Positions 45,367-57,749 of a DNA stretch of 64,000 nt are shown here, one piece after another. Source of the DNA: Calvatia gigantea. Lineage: Eukaryota > Basidiomycota > Agaricomycetes > Agaricales > Lycoperdaceae. A program made the translations under genes and the position numbers. Position 1 is the stretch's first letter, and every line of letters starts with the position of its first letter. The stretch spans positions 496,001-560,000 of the forward strand of contig JACAAK010000009.1 in NCBI GenBank assembly GCA_025093985.1, written 5' to 3'. The notes under the pieces are model-generated. The model was not told where the DNA came from. It ran no database searches and saw only the letters and a list, made by a program, of their open reading frames with translations.

Positions 45367-45720
45367 ATTCCATCATGGACGGGTCCAAAACTGGAAGAAA
45401 GAAATTTATTGAGATCATCCGCCATGTTTGGCGTCACCTTCTGGAGTAAATACAACGGATCACAAGATGACAGGCTCATGACACCCCGTGGGTTTTAATT
45501 CGAAGCGTTCATGTTCAAAGTCAACCGGTCCCGGTCAGCCATGACCCAAATCGCTTCCCAATCCTGCTGCTTTCGAGTGGCAACATCATCCTTACTTTAA
45601 GTAATGGCTCGCTGTCGCGGTCGTACTCAGCCGCCGGGCTCTGTGGGTGCGCTTCGGGCGTAGAGAGGTCCTTTTTTGTGCGCCAATGACCTACTCCATG
45701 GGGTTCAGTATGCACCACAT
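45367..45720 (-). other. Coding-like pieces upstream of RIX7
   Basis: Piece 1 (about 45700-45598) includes DLSTPEAHPQSPAAEYDRDS and ends EPLLK before a GTAAGG donor. Piece 2 begins after a CTCCAG acceptor near 45446 and reads KVTPNMADDLNKFLSSSFGP, ending VHDGIF before a GTGCGT donor at about 45363. They look like consecutive exons. The next acceptor (ATGCAG) leads into RIX7 sequence but one base out of phase, so they are either the RIX7 N-terminus with a boundary I misread, or a separate small gene. Confidence 0.35.
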
Positions 45721-45920
45721 GGCATTTCCAGTCACGATGCAGCGCTCAGCACTTGATGGCTATCTGTTTGACTATTTCGAAGATACGCGCACGCCAGGAC
45801 ATTGCTAGCTTTAGAGATACTATCAAACGCTGCCGCCCTCCATTGTTCATCGCCTCGGCCCCAAACGTCAAATCACAGACCCTTCTACGCCCTCAGCTCA
45901 AGTTATAGGCGCACCCCGCC

Positions 45921-48900
45921 ATGCCTTTACCTGGTGCGGCGTCTACGTACGTGTTGACGCCCACGTATATTGTCGGAAAAGACGTCCTGAAGGCCTGGTC
46001 CGAGCTTGAGGTCACTGATATTATCAAGAGGTGCGATTGATCATCGATCATCCACGGTTCCCACTCGCTGAATGTGTTTCTTACCTCAGACCCTTGAAAG
46101 AAACACTTATCTTCCCCTTCGTCGTTGCGATTGTATCTTTGGGAACTATTCTCCTCCAAATCTTGGTATCTTGGATCCTCGGTCTAAGTTCTCCAGCTGA
46201 CAGCGAAGTGGAGAGGCACGACCCACAGCCTTTTTCTGGGGTTCGCGAGAAATTAAAGCGTCATATCGAAAGCCGTGGAGGACCGCTGATCTTCACATAC
46301 CAAATTACACGGTTCCTTGGTGGCATCGCGCTTTTCGTTCTCAACTCCACTGCATCTGGTAAAGCTGTCAACCGAAAAAACTTGATAGTCCAGCAAGACG
46401 GGCTATGGGCGCAAATCTGGCCCGGAACTGATGTCTCGTTCACGGAGCCAGAGGTGCTCAGGCTGTCATTGAGTGCTGTCTATGTGAGCTCCTGGATCCT
46501 GATCATTCGAATGGTTGACCTAAAGAATTACGGACGATCCAGTTATATGCGGCACTCTTATCTCTCTCAGCTGTTCTTTTGCACAAAAGATGGGCTGCAA
46601 CCGCAAGCCGACATATAACAACGCTGTACCTCCTCACCTTTTCAGTCTTCGCATACCGGGATTTATACCCCCTCATCACCATCGGTGGACATCCACAAGA
46701 CGGCACCGAGGGCCCATTACTATGGATAAAAATAGCTACTCTCTTCTTTGTCGGCGCGGTGATCCCGCTCGTTACTCCTAGGGAATATGTTCCCTTCGAC
46801 CCCAAGGTGCAACAAACCCCATGATTATGATTAGTGATGGGCTTAGTGACATCGTCTCGTAGAATCCGATGGAACCAAATCCGGAGCAGACGGCGTCCTT
46901 ACTTTCCTTGGCGACATTTTCTTTCCTAGATCCTCTCGTCTTTTTGGCATACCGGGTTCCTCACCTCGCACACGACCGATTGCCACCACTCGCTGACTAC
47001 GACCATGCCCGTAACCTCAAGTGGACAAGCTTCAAGGTACGTCCCCTGGCATTCTGAATGTCGCTTCACTCATCTACTGCATAATAGCATCTTGACTTGT
47101 TTTCTGGAGCCAAGAAGCGGCATATTTTCTGGGGCCTTATGAAAGTATTCCGGTTTGAGTACATTGCGATGGGTATCTTTGTCACCATGATGGTTGTTTC
47201 TTCGTTCGTTTCACCAATCAGCATCAACCGCCTCCTCAGGTAAGTATCTCCCTAGCCTATTGTTCCTTGATTCGAACTCAGAATCACAGTCATTTGGAAA
47301 CGAATGGCGCGGGTACCAATATCCGACCTTGGCTTTGGATAGCAGGCCTCTTCTTCGGTCCCTTGGCGACTTCCGCATCCTATCAGGCATACATTTTCTT
47401 CGCGGTATGTATTTCTGCTGTCTGTGACTGGGATTACTAAGTGTTTTGATCGCAGACGAAGGCTCTTGTTCGTTGTGAAGCAATCATCACTCAGCTCGTC
47501 TTCGAACACGCCTTGCGTATACGCATCAAAGCTGAAACTGAAAGCGACGAGGAAGGAAAATCTCCGACGTTATCACAGGTTCCCGCTACCCCTATTGCTG
47601 AGAGTATTGGCGAGAGCGCGGTCACCATTGCCGCACCTTCGCAAGCGGAGGGGTCGGAAGATACGCGACACACTATTACGATTAGCACTGGTGCACTGTC
47701 ATCCTCGGAAGAAACAGTGAGGGCCAGTTCGCCGAGTGTCAACTCCACCTCCTCAAGACCTAAAAGCGGCAAAGACAAGGATCGAAAGGCGGATGAGCCG
47801 CCAACAGGGGCTTCCAGTGCCAGCAACCTTGTCGGCCGCATTAATAATCTCGTCACTACGGATCTGGGAAATATCACAGAAGCTCGCGATCTCATGTTCC
47901 TTCTGGTTTACACCCCCTTGCAAATTATCTTATCCACGACCTTCCTCTACTTAATTCTCGGCTGGAGGTGCGTCGTTACGTCCCTTAGAATCCAGCGATA
48001 ATCGTGGATTGAAGTATTTTCTATCAGCGCATTCGTCGGTTTGGCGGTTATGGTCCTTTTGTTCCCCATCCCGGGATGGGTTACCAAAAAGATTCAGCAG
48101 GTCCAGGAGAGCCGAATGAAGAGAACTGATGCCCGTGTTCAGGTCGTCACCGAAGGTAAGGTTGAGTTCGTGGGGAAGTAATCCCATGCTGAATTTTGCA
48201 TTCTAGCGATGAATGTCATTCGGATGGTCAAACTATTCGGGTGGGAAAAGAAGATTGAAGAGAGAATTGGTGAAAAGCGGGAAGAAGAGCTAGTTTGGTT
48301 GTGGAAGAAACAAGTACTCGAACTAGTCAATGGCAACATCAAGTTCGTCTCATTGGAGAGGATATCTGATAATAGCTGAACTCCTCCGTAGCTTTATTAT
48401 TCCTGTGTTTGTGATGGCGGCCACTTACTCTACCTAGTGAGTTTGTTGTTTTTGCAATCCTTTCACGCCCCTAATCACCATCTGCAGTGTCCGTTTCCTG
48501 CTTTTTGATATCACCATTGCTATTTGACTTTCTGTGTTCAGACCGTTATCATGAAACAGGAACTCCGAGCATCGATCGCGTTCAGTTCAATGACAATGTT
48601 TGATGTTCTCCGAGACCAGCTTCACTTTGCATTCTACCTCATTTCCAATATGGTTGCCGGCAAGGTCTCCCTCGATCGTGTCAATGACTTCCTCAAGAAC
48701 GTATGCTTTCTACTGCCTCTTTTCTTTGCCTCAGAATCATTCATAATCTTTCTCCCAGACCGAACTCCTAGACCCTTATACTGGCAAAGATCACAGCTCG
48801 CTTTCAGCGCAGGCGGATACGAACGATGAACGAATTGGCCTCAACGAATCCTCCTTCACGTGGTCTGCAGACACCAATGTTGGGGCGTTAACGCCTTCAA

Positions 48901-51900
48901 AACGAAATTACATGCTCAGGATTGAGCACGAGGTGCTGTTCAAGCCGGGTCGTTTGAATCTCATCGTCGGACCCACCGGCTCTGGTAAGACGTCTATCCT
49001 CATGGCTCTGCTTGGCGAGATGCATTACATCCCAAATGGACCGAATTCTTGGTTCAATCTGCCTCGTAAGGGAGGTGTTGCGTATGCTGCACAAGAATCT
49101 TGGGTCCAGAATGAGACAATCAGGGTTAGCTATTTGTCGTTATATTGCCCACACGTTAGCTGATATGCCGTGAACCTTCAGGAAAACATTCTGTTTGGTT
49201 CTCCCTATGATGAAGAACGTTATCGCAAGGTTATCTACCAATGTGGCCTGGAGCGTGACCTTGAGCTCTTTGAAGCTGGAGATAAAACGGAAGTCGGAGA
49301 GAAGGGTTTGACACTAAGCGGAGGACAAAAGGCTCGCGTCACCCTTGCTCGCGCGATATATTCCCCTGCACAAATTGTGCTCCTCGACGATATCCTTGCG
49401 GCTCTTGAGTAAGTTTTGATATGATATTTCAAACAAGGTTTTTAATGCTCATGCACTCCCAGCGTGCACACCGCGAAATGGATTGTGGACAAATGTCTCG
49501 CGGGCGATCTCGTCAAAGGCAGGACCGTCCTTCTTGTGGCATGTCTTCGTCCATCTTCGAGTATCGACGTATCGCTCAGATTAGACATTAGACTCACAAT
49601 ATTGCTATGACGCGGTCGTTGGCAGAGTTCGTTGTTTCGATCGGAACCGACGGTACTATTGTCGCTCAAGGCACAATTCCTGAAGTTTTTGGATCCGATG
49701 CGACCATTTCCGAGGAGTTGAAGCACGATCAAGAGGCGGTCGGGGCGGCAGGGGAAGTTGACAAACCGAAGACACCCTCCTCAGATGGCAAACTAATTGT
49801 TGCCGAAGAAATCGATGAGGGACATGTGAGCTGGCAATCCGGTAGGTAGTGTCACGGTTGGCTGAGTCGATGATATTCACTCCTTGGCAGTCAAGCTCTT
49901 CCTTGTTGGATTAGGAGGCAACTACCCTGCATTATTCTTCACAAGCTTCTTCGGAGGACTACTGGTTGTAGAGTTCATACAAGCTTTCCAGACATGGTAC
50001 CTCGGTTACTGGGCTTCACAATATGAGCACCACCCGGCTTCTGAAGTTTCCGTTCCATAGTGAGTCACCAATTATTCCACCTTCATCTGAGGCTAACGTC
50101 CTCCAAGTTACTTGGGAGTTTACGGTACGCTTTCTTAAATAAAAAGTTGTAAGTCATCTAACGTCCGGCTCCAGTTAGTTTATTGGGCATGATCGTGGTT
50201 GTGTATATGGCTGCCTTTGTGATATTTATCTACGGAATTGTCCGTGCATCAAGGTATCTACATAACAGACTCGTGGGGTCTGTTCTTGGGACAACGCTCA
50301 GGTTCTAGTTCTCTCCAGAATGCATCGTTTACATCGGCTGACTCAATTATAGGTGGCTTGATACTACTCCGACATCACGAATCATTACCAGGTGCACGCA
50401 GGACATCAGAGCCGGTTGGTCCTTTCGCTTACACAACGCACCCTTCTAATCTCCTTGTCTTTTTTAGTTGATGGTCCAGTCAAGGATAGCTTTATGTGGC
50501 TGATGGAATTGACAATGGCTATGTTCATGAAGTTTTCCGCTGTCGTGTTCATGACGCCTATCTTCTTGATCCCTGGAATTATTGTCAGCGCGCTTGGCGG
50601 TTGGATTGGTCAGATCTACATGGCTGCTCAGCTATCTGTCAAACGCGAGATGTCGAATGCCAAGGCTCCCGTGGTCGGCCAGTAAGTGGGATTCAAAAGA
50701 ATTGAGCAATTCACTCAACGATTCTCAGCTTCGGAGCAGCGGTAGCGGGGCTCAGTAAGTCATCAGTGCTTGAGAGAAGTCCATGGTTCCTGATCTTCTA
50801 TTCAGCCTCCATCCGAGCTTATGCCGCCGAGGAATCATTCGCGAAGGAATCAATGAATCGAATCAATCGTTATACGAGCGCAGCACGAATATTTTACAAC
50901 CTCAATCGGTGGGTTTCTTTGAGGATTGACACTGTCGGTGGCCTCTTTGCGGCAGGATTGGGAGTATATTTGGTGTACTTCCAGAATAAGTCCGCTTCCA
51001 ACATCGGGTTCTCTCTCAATATGGCCGGTTCGTCGAGGTTCTGATTTTGCGCGGATTCATATGTTCATCATCTTTTGTAGTTGGATTCAGCTCAATGATT
51101 TTGTGGTGGATTAGAAACCTTAACGAGTTCGAAGTCCAAGGTGCGGTAAATTGTTTCTTCGGCAATACCACTGGCTGAACCCCCCCTAGGCAATAGTCTC
51201 GAACGCATTCAAGGATACCTTAACATTGAACAAGAACCCAAGCCGACTCCAGAGGGCATCCCCCCAGCATATTGGCCGGCCAGCGGCTCGCTCGTCGTGG
51301 ACAAGTTGTCCGCAAGGTATTCGCAGAATGGACCCAAAGTACTGCACGATATCTCATTTGAGGTCAAATCTGGGGAACGTGTTGGTGTTGGTATGTTATT
51401 CTCACAGCTTGGAATTATACCGCGGTTGACACTTTGACCTTCAAGTTGGGAGAACCGGATCAGGAAAGGTACCCGCCACCTCTCCCAATATACCTACATT
51501 TACTTATTCTATCACAGAGTTCCTTGACTCTGGCTCTGTTGAGATGCATTTTCACCGAAGGCGATGTCTATTACGATGGTATCAAGACCTCTGACATCAA
51601 CCTCGACGCTCTCCGTTCCAAAGTCACAATCATACCCCAGATTGTGAGTGCCTCAAACTCCTGCTTTTATTACCAGTCTTATTACCCTTCGAATTCAGCC
51701 CGAGCTGCTTAGTGGTTCCCTGAGACGTAACCTCGATCCTTTTGACCAATACGACGATGCGACGTTAAACGACGCACTGCGGGCAGCGGGCCTCTTTACG
51801 CTACAAGCTGAAATGGATGAGGGCAGAATCACACTCGATACGAAGATTTCAAGTGGTGGAGGTAACTTGTCTGTTGGCCAACGTCAAATCCTTGCGTTGG

Positions 51901-52463
51901 CTCGGGCTATTGTACGAGGAAGTAGACTTTTGATTCTGGACGAAGGTGTGTTTAATCTCTAGTTGTCTGCCAAAAGAAACTTTGTTGACGTATTTTTTTT
52001 TTCAACTAGCAACTTCTGCTATCGGTGAGCCTTGTGGCCCAAATGTATACAATGCAAGCTTCGTCCAATGGCAAGGATTTAGATCACAAAACTGATACTG
52101 CCATTCAAACCTCTCTTCGACGCGAGCTTGGACGTGATACAACAGTAATCACAATTGCCCACCGTCTCCAGACCATCATGGACGCAGATAAAATAGTTAG
52201 TCCACACATCTACTATCGCAATCGAGTCAATATTGACACCTGGTTCACAGATGGTGCTCGACGCTGGCCGAATCGTATGTTGTAAACTCACATCCAAGAC
52301 ACACGGTATCGGTTTTCTAACCCTTCCCCAACAGGTCGAATATGGTAGCCCATCCGACTTGCTCAGAAAGGAAAAGGGCCTTCTCCATTCCTTGGTAGAG
52401 GAATCAGGGGACAAAGAGCATTTATATAAAATGGCAGAAGGAAAACACAGCATAGGCTCGTAG
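45921..52463 (+). CDS. ABC transporter, ABCC/MRP (multidrug-resistance-associated) type
   Basis: Full-length ABC exporter, expected at the plasma or vacuolar membrane, moving conjugates or toxicants. Start ATG at 45921 (MPLPGAASTYVLTPTYIVGK). An extra N-terminal hydrophobic region (TMD0-like: FPFVVAIVSLGTILLQILV and others) precedes TMD1, which begins near SLATFSFLDPLVFLAYR. A long acidic/Ser-rich loop (about 47520-47820) interrupts TMD1. NBD1: Walker A NLIVGPTGSGKTSILMALLG, Q-loop YAAQESWVQNETIR, signature LSGGQKARVTLARA, Walker B IVLLDDILAALD, where the catalytic Glu is replaced by Asp as usual in this family. NBD2: Walker A VGRTGSGK with SSLTLALLRC, signature LSVGQRQILALARA, Walker B LLILDE joined to ATSAID, H-loop ITIAHRLQTIMDADKI. 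Ends EGKHSIGS at 52463. Some 25 short-intron exons. Substrate unknown. Head-to-head with RIX7. Confidence 0.92.
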
Positions 52464-52559
52464 GTGCCAGTAATTAGCAGCATCCTGTCCGGCAACAAAG
52501 TTGGTAGATTGGACGCACGAGAAAGGAGATCATGGAAGTTCGAATAAATGATAACTGAG

Positions 52560-53020
52560 GAATCCTGTGTTCCTTAGCAGGGCAGGTCGATAGTGCAGCT
52601 AAAATGAACTGGCCCATATCGTCCGTAGGTGCCAACACGCCCTGGAAGTCGCGCGGAGGTGGACGGTCACGAGGATTTCCACGAGGGGGAAGAGGCAGAG
52701 GATCGAGAGGCCCTGATTCAAGCCATAATCGGGAACACTGCTGCCATTGCCACCGCCATGCCCATTGGGAGGATGAGAATCCTGGGGGGTTGTCTGTCCT
52801 CAACGCAGAAGAGCAGCCTATAAGCTCACGATGCTCCGGGATGGCCACTGACTTAAGGAACCTCTCCAGCCAAATTCGAACGCATTCTCCTGAGCCTAAC
52901 CCGGGGAGGTAGTCGCCGTTCCTTTGGGGGCAATAGGGCCTCCTCCTCTCACCAGCGGGAGTTGATTCCAACCTCATAAATGGCCTTTCTCCTTGGCCAA
53001 CGGTTATCCTTGGCTTTGAT
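52560..53020 (+). other. Gly/Arg-rich frame between ABC and MFS genes
   Basis: A plus-strand frame (52604-52912, 102 codons) contains SRGGGRSRGFPRGGRGRGSR followed by a Cys/His cluster (NREHCCHCHRHAHW). It starts at an ATG and might be a tiny RGG-type protein or a fragment of a larger one, but the antisense frame is also open for 189 codons, so the openness is a composition effect. No upstream or downstream exon was found. Confidence 0.25.
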
Positions 53021-53023
53021 TTC

Positions 53024-55635
53024 ATGTATCCTTGGTCCCGCACCCCATTGCTGCCTCCTCAGGTAAAGGAGAGACTGGCGAAGGTCCCAGGGGAAAGGAA
53101 TGCAAAACAGGATAACACATTGGATTTTATCCATTCGTCCAACGGCCTTCCACAATATGTGACAGCTGAGGAAAACGCGCGAGTCCTCAGAAGGATTGAC
53201 CTTTGGTATGTTCTCCTTCCCTGTGACAGCTAATTCGCCTCCTCAATTTAAGAACATCACTGAACGCTGGAGTTTCCAGTATTATGCCGATCATGGCTGT
53301 GATATATTTCCTACAGTGCAAGCTTACTCATTCTTCACGCCCGAATAACGCTTAGCACACAAACAGACATGGATAAGCAGACCCTATCTATCTCCTCTGT
53401 CTTCGGGATCATCGAGGACGCAAACCTCATCGGGAGGGAATACTCCATACTTGGGTCTATTGTTTCGTAGGCTTCTCTTCACTCACTTCCTCTCCCTTAC
53501 TCACACGTGTATCTATACCTCATCTAGCATCGCCCAACTGCTTCTGCAACCCCTCAGCTTACTTCCTCGTCAAATTCCGACTCTCGATCTATATCCCAGC
53601 GATTGTGACATGTTGGGGAATAACCCTTGCCGGTATGTCCACTGCAAGGGGATTTATCGGCCTCCTTATTGGACGATTCCTTGTATGTGGATTGCCTACA
53701 CTCTAATACCCTCTTTGCCTATCTTAACGTCAAAAAACCGTTCAAAGATGGGCGCATTCGAAGCATCGGTTCAAAGCGCATTCATCCTAGTGGGTCAACT
53801 CTGGTATCGGCGCCATGAACAAGGGTTCCGCGTAGCAAGTAAGTTCGTTATTCATCCATACTCTCAGAAATTTATCACCATCCTCATTCCGGTCCTCCAG
53901 TATGGTATTCAAACTCGGGTTGGGGGAACATTTTCGGCAGCCTCATCATGTACGGTATTGGCCACATCCATTCGACCGTATTATTCCGCTACCAGATTAT
54001 CTTCCTACTTCTCGGATGCGTCACTGTTCTCACTGGACTCGGAAGGTATGTTACACGCATGAGCCTAGTCTCCTAGTTCTCAATTATCATGGCGTTGGTA
54101 CAGCTTTTTTGTATTCCCCGATAATCCAGCGAGGTGCCGGTTCCTCTCAGACGAAGATAAGGTTATCGCTATTGAAGTAGGTTCCGTTTTGGTCCAGTCA
54201 GTCAGGCGCCATTAACTAATCTGCGCACATTTTAGCGACTACGGGCAAATAACCAGGGTTTCGAAAATAAATCCTTCAAAGCCTCACAAGCACTTGAGAT
54301 GATCACAGACCTCAAAAGCTGGTGCTGGATGACACTCACGTTCCTTGTCGCAATCCCGTCTGGTGGGGTCTCGTCATTCGGACCATTGATCATAGAAGGA
54401 TTTGGATTCGACGGGTAGGCAAATCACCTATGACAGCTTTCGACGCATCTAATACAGGACGTACAGATCCCATGTCATGTTGTTCAACATACCGTTCGGA
54501 GTCCTACAAGTCTCCTCGATTTTCATCGCATTCGTACGTCTGCTCCATATCCAAAAATGACACTTACATGATTGACCTGGTGACAGTGGGTCGCGAAGCG
54601 ATTTCGTATGAAATCACCCGTAATTCTTGCTCTACTTATTCCATGCATCGCTGGGACAAGTATGCCACTTCGACTCATTGTTTTCTCCGAGGAAGCTACT
54701 CATACCAATGAAAACGCACGTTCTAGCACTACTCCTTCGTCTGGGAAGATCCCACCAAGACCTCCCAGGACTTTTGACGGCTTATTACATCCTTGCATGT
54801 TACAGCTCTATCATTCCACTTATTTTCAATTGGCAGAGTTCGAATGTCGCGGGACATACGAAAAAGACAACCGTGCGTTTCTTTCTCTTAACCCCTCAGA
54901 TGCTGTAGGAGGCGGTGGTGTTAACGACTTGTGTGTAGACAACAGCGTTTATGACGATGGGGACCGTTAGCGGAGGCATTGTATGTAATTTTTATTTTCT
55001 GGAGTAGCCGTCCAAACCGCTCCCCTCTCGTTGGTATTGATGGAGGTTTCGATAGGTTGGGCCGTTATTATTTACACACCAGGATAAACCCTATTATACA
55101 CGGGGTGCGTGCTTTCACGTTCATTCTTTGTCTCTTTGTCTCCAATGCTGACGCGGATGGATAGGACTGGCAGCGATGCTCGCGTGCTTCTGTTCATGTT
55201 TTCTCGTGGTTTGTTGTACAACATTGTACCTCCGATACTTGAACGATAGGAACAGGCGGAGGCGAATTTCAGCCGGGAAACGTACGTCCCTTTTCTTCTT
55301 TCATGGTTCAAAATGAAATTCGGTCTTGGCGTACGTAGGTGCGGAGATTATCGATTATTCGATGTTGAGCGCAGAGGAAGTTGAAGCAATCCAAGCATGT
55401 GAGATAGCGCAGGGAGTCGGCGGTGGAGCCCATAACAGAAATATAAATAAGGACGAAAGAGGGAGGATGACGGGGTTCGAAGACTTGACCGATTTGCAGA
55501 ACGATGAGTTCATTGTAGGTTGCCTTGCCTCTTTCTTTCCACACCGTACACTAATAGGTGCGTAGTATGTTTATTGAAGCACGGCGGTGGATTTTCTACG
55601 AGCGATGCTTAATTTTCAATCTTAATCTTGGCTGA
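53024..55635 (+). CDS. MFS transporter, Dal5/TNA1-like anion:cation symporter family
   Basis: Twelve-helix permease expected to import small organic anions such as allantoate, nicotinate or similar vitamins. The cytosolic N-terminus reads YVTAEENARVLRRIDL, then IMPIMAVIYFLQYMDKQTLS, the motif typical of this family, AGMSTARGFIGLLIGRFLLG with AFEASVQSAFILVGQLWYRR, FFVFPDNPARCRFL with DEDKVIAIERLRANNQG, TLTFLVAIPSGGVSSFGPLI, LLFNIPFGVLQ-like helices, NWQSSNVAGHTKKTTTTAF with MTMGTVSGGI, VGPLLFTHQDKPYYTRGLAA, and a C-terminus with SMLSAEEVEAIQACE and FEDLTDLQNDEF. Many short introns; that at 53318-53366 uses a GC donor. The start at 53024 is a guess (first ATG in frame) and the last exon border near 55515-55560 is uncertain. 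Confidence 0.86.
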
Positions 55636-56276
55636 AAGGGGTATGAACGGTACAATCGGGGAAGAGGAGGATGAACGCAGTGAGGACAGGGGGGTGGAGC
55701 AGGGAGAAGTAGTAAGTGGCTCGGCGCCTCAGCTTCAGGGTGAAAAAAACTTCTGCAAAAATGTGCCAGTATTGAATAGGAACAGAACTTAATTGGGGGA
55801 GATGTACCTGCGCTGTTCACACATTGGGCAGCAATGTCCGTCGCACTACTACTATTTGCACTACGCCCAGAACGGGAGTGGTCTGAGATCGGATGGCCTG
55901 AGTTTCCATCAGGAATTTCCTCTCTAGGTCTGAATACCAGCATCCTTGTCAGTCGACCCGTTCATATATCATAGTCAAAGCCAATAATAGATTCAGACCG
56001 GGTTCGCATCGTCGGGCGCACGGGATAGTAGTGGGCCTCGAAATTTTAAGCTTTGGTAGGGATCGAGGTTCCTAACGCATGACTGGGAAAAGCGGTACCG
56101 CTCTCGGAAATGAGAAGGGGTTAAGCAATCAAGTGGTCAATCTCGGTTTCGGGAGCGCAATGGTGGTACTTGTTCAGGATGCTACCGGTGGACTAGGAAC
56201 AGATATTGGTCATCAAACTGTCCATCTACTATTACAGTTTGGCATTTATCGGGTGGAGCTGAGTTCCCGAGATCAT
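55636..56276. other. Convergent intergenic region
   Basis: Between the 3' ends of the MFS gene and ARV1. No gene seen; a 115-codon minus-strand frame at 55596-55943 is Ser/Pro-rich without motif. Confidence 0.4.
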
Positions 56277-57528
56277 TCAAGGGATGCTGTACGCGAGCCA
56301 GGCTTGACTCATTTGGGTGTCTCCACCAACCCAATCTCCAACGAACTGTGTCACGGCGGTCTTAGCAGCCCAGCCGGAGAAAATGATAAGTGTGGAGAAG
56401 ACGGGGTGAATATCGAGGATCACTGTCAATAAAACCGAAAGAGAAATTGGTTTCGTGTGACGTTGGTGACAGACGTGAGTTGAAACTGACCTCGTAGACC
56501 AAAACCGGCAGACATTCCGCCTAAAATGTTGCGGATTATCCATTCCCGATCAATTCTGTCATCATCAAGCATACGTGAAAATTGAGAGAGGATGATTGGG
56601 AGGACGGATCCTGGGTTGGAAGTGAGCTGGTACGGCCAGTCAGCCGGAATTTCAGATTGCACGGGTGATTGGGACAGTGGCAGGGTAGGAGAGGCCGGAG
56701 CCCAGATTGTGAGTAGAAAGAGGAGAAAGAGCTTCGTTAGAGAAGAGTAAAAAAGAGTTAGGGGGACAAGCGAGAGCTTAAATTCACGGGCAATAGGTGT
56801 CTCGACTTTCGGTGCAACTTTCAGAGACGGAAATTTAGACAGGAGGTGATTGAAAAGTGAGAGAAAATTAAGGATTATGAAGCAAGCGAGGAGTATGCCT
56901 GTATGAAAGGCAAGGGTTTCTATATGCAATGAGAAATTGAAGGTAGGACCCGGGGGAAAGGATAGGGGCAAACCTGCTAGACAGCCGAGAAGCACTCGAG
57001 CAAATATATAAAAGGAGTCTTTTGCCCATATTGTGTGGGATTGGAGAACAGGTTTAGGACGGAGATGGGTCCACCGAATGACTGCGAATAAATAAGATAA
57101 GAGCTTGGAAGGGTGATACAGAGAACATACACGCGTCAAGGGTAACAAGTCCTATTCCTAACTTGAGGGTCCAAACCCTACGCGCTTGAGACAGATAGTC
57201 CGCATCCATAACGTCGGTCAACTCAGCCTCAGACTCGGTTTTCGGATCCGTGATAGCACGACGTGGCTTTGCACCTCTGTTATATAATAAATGCCTGTAA
57301 ACACCACGCTTGAGGAGGATGAGGTCGAGTAGGAGGGTGAGAGCGTCGTGTTCGACGTAGGGGTCGACGAAGGATTGGCATTTTTGCTGGATGCACATAT
57401 GAGCACGAACGAGAACTAGTTTAGGAGGGAAAATTACGAACACATTGTTCAAGTCTGAGGTTATATGCAGAGTCGTACACTGTGTAGAGGTGGAGTGTGT
57501 AAGTCGTGCAGGTTGTGCAGATCGGCAT
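56277..57528 (-). CDS. ARV1: Arv1 sterol/GPI homeostasis protein of the ER
   Basis: Endoplasmic-reticulum membrane protein needed for sterol distribution and GPI-anchor synthesis. It starts MPICTTCTTYTLHLYTVYDS at 57528 with the zinc-binding Arv1 homology domain: C-x-x-C, then NLRLEQC joined (intron 57387-57441) to QKCQSFVDPYVEHDALTLLL with DLILLKRGVYRHLLYNRG. A second intron precedes FIRWTHLRPKPVLQSH. Hydrophobic helices follow (YIFARVLLGCLAGLPLSF; FHTGILLACFIILNFLSLFN; LFYSSLTKLFLLFLLTIWAP). The last intron (GTCAGT...GACAG, about 56430-56490) joins GGMSAGFGLRG to VILDIHPVFSTLIIFSGWAA, and the protein ends SQAWLAYSIP. Four exons; length about 340 residues, normal. Confidence 0.92.
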
Positions 57529-57749
57529 TTCTGTTCATTTCAATGACAGGGACTCTAATGCCAGGACTCAGGAGCCAGGAGGTTTGACGGTGACACGTGA
57601 TCGATTTGTAGGTTCTGCCGTAATTGTCCCGAACTTATCCCGAAGAGATGTTCCTTGTAACCCATCACCAACAAGTAAAATACGAATGTAATCGTCACTG
57701 GCTAAATGCACAACTGATTCCTGTTAATCACTACCTAGTAATGATTATC
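57529..57749. other. Short intergenic region
   Basis: Upstream of ARV1 and downstream of the DUF6593 gene, both on the minus strand. No gene seen. Confidence 0.35.

Noticed and set aside
52474..53043. Minus-strand frame of 189 codons between the ABC and MFS genes
   Set aside because: No motif or start context, and it overlaps the MFS N-terminal exon; composition effect.
54886..55080. Apparent stop codons breaking the MFS gene after HTKKTT
   Set aside because: Two ordinary GT-AG introns remove them and restore TTAFMTMGTVSGGI followed by VGPLLFTHQDKPYY, so it is not a pseudogene.
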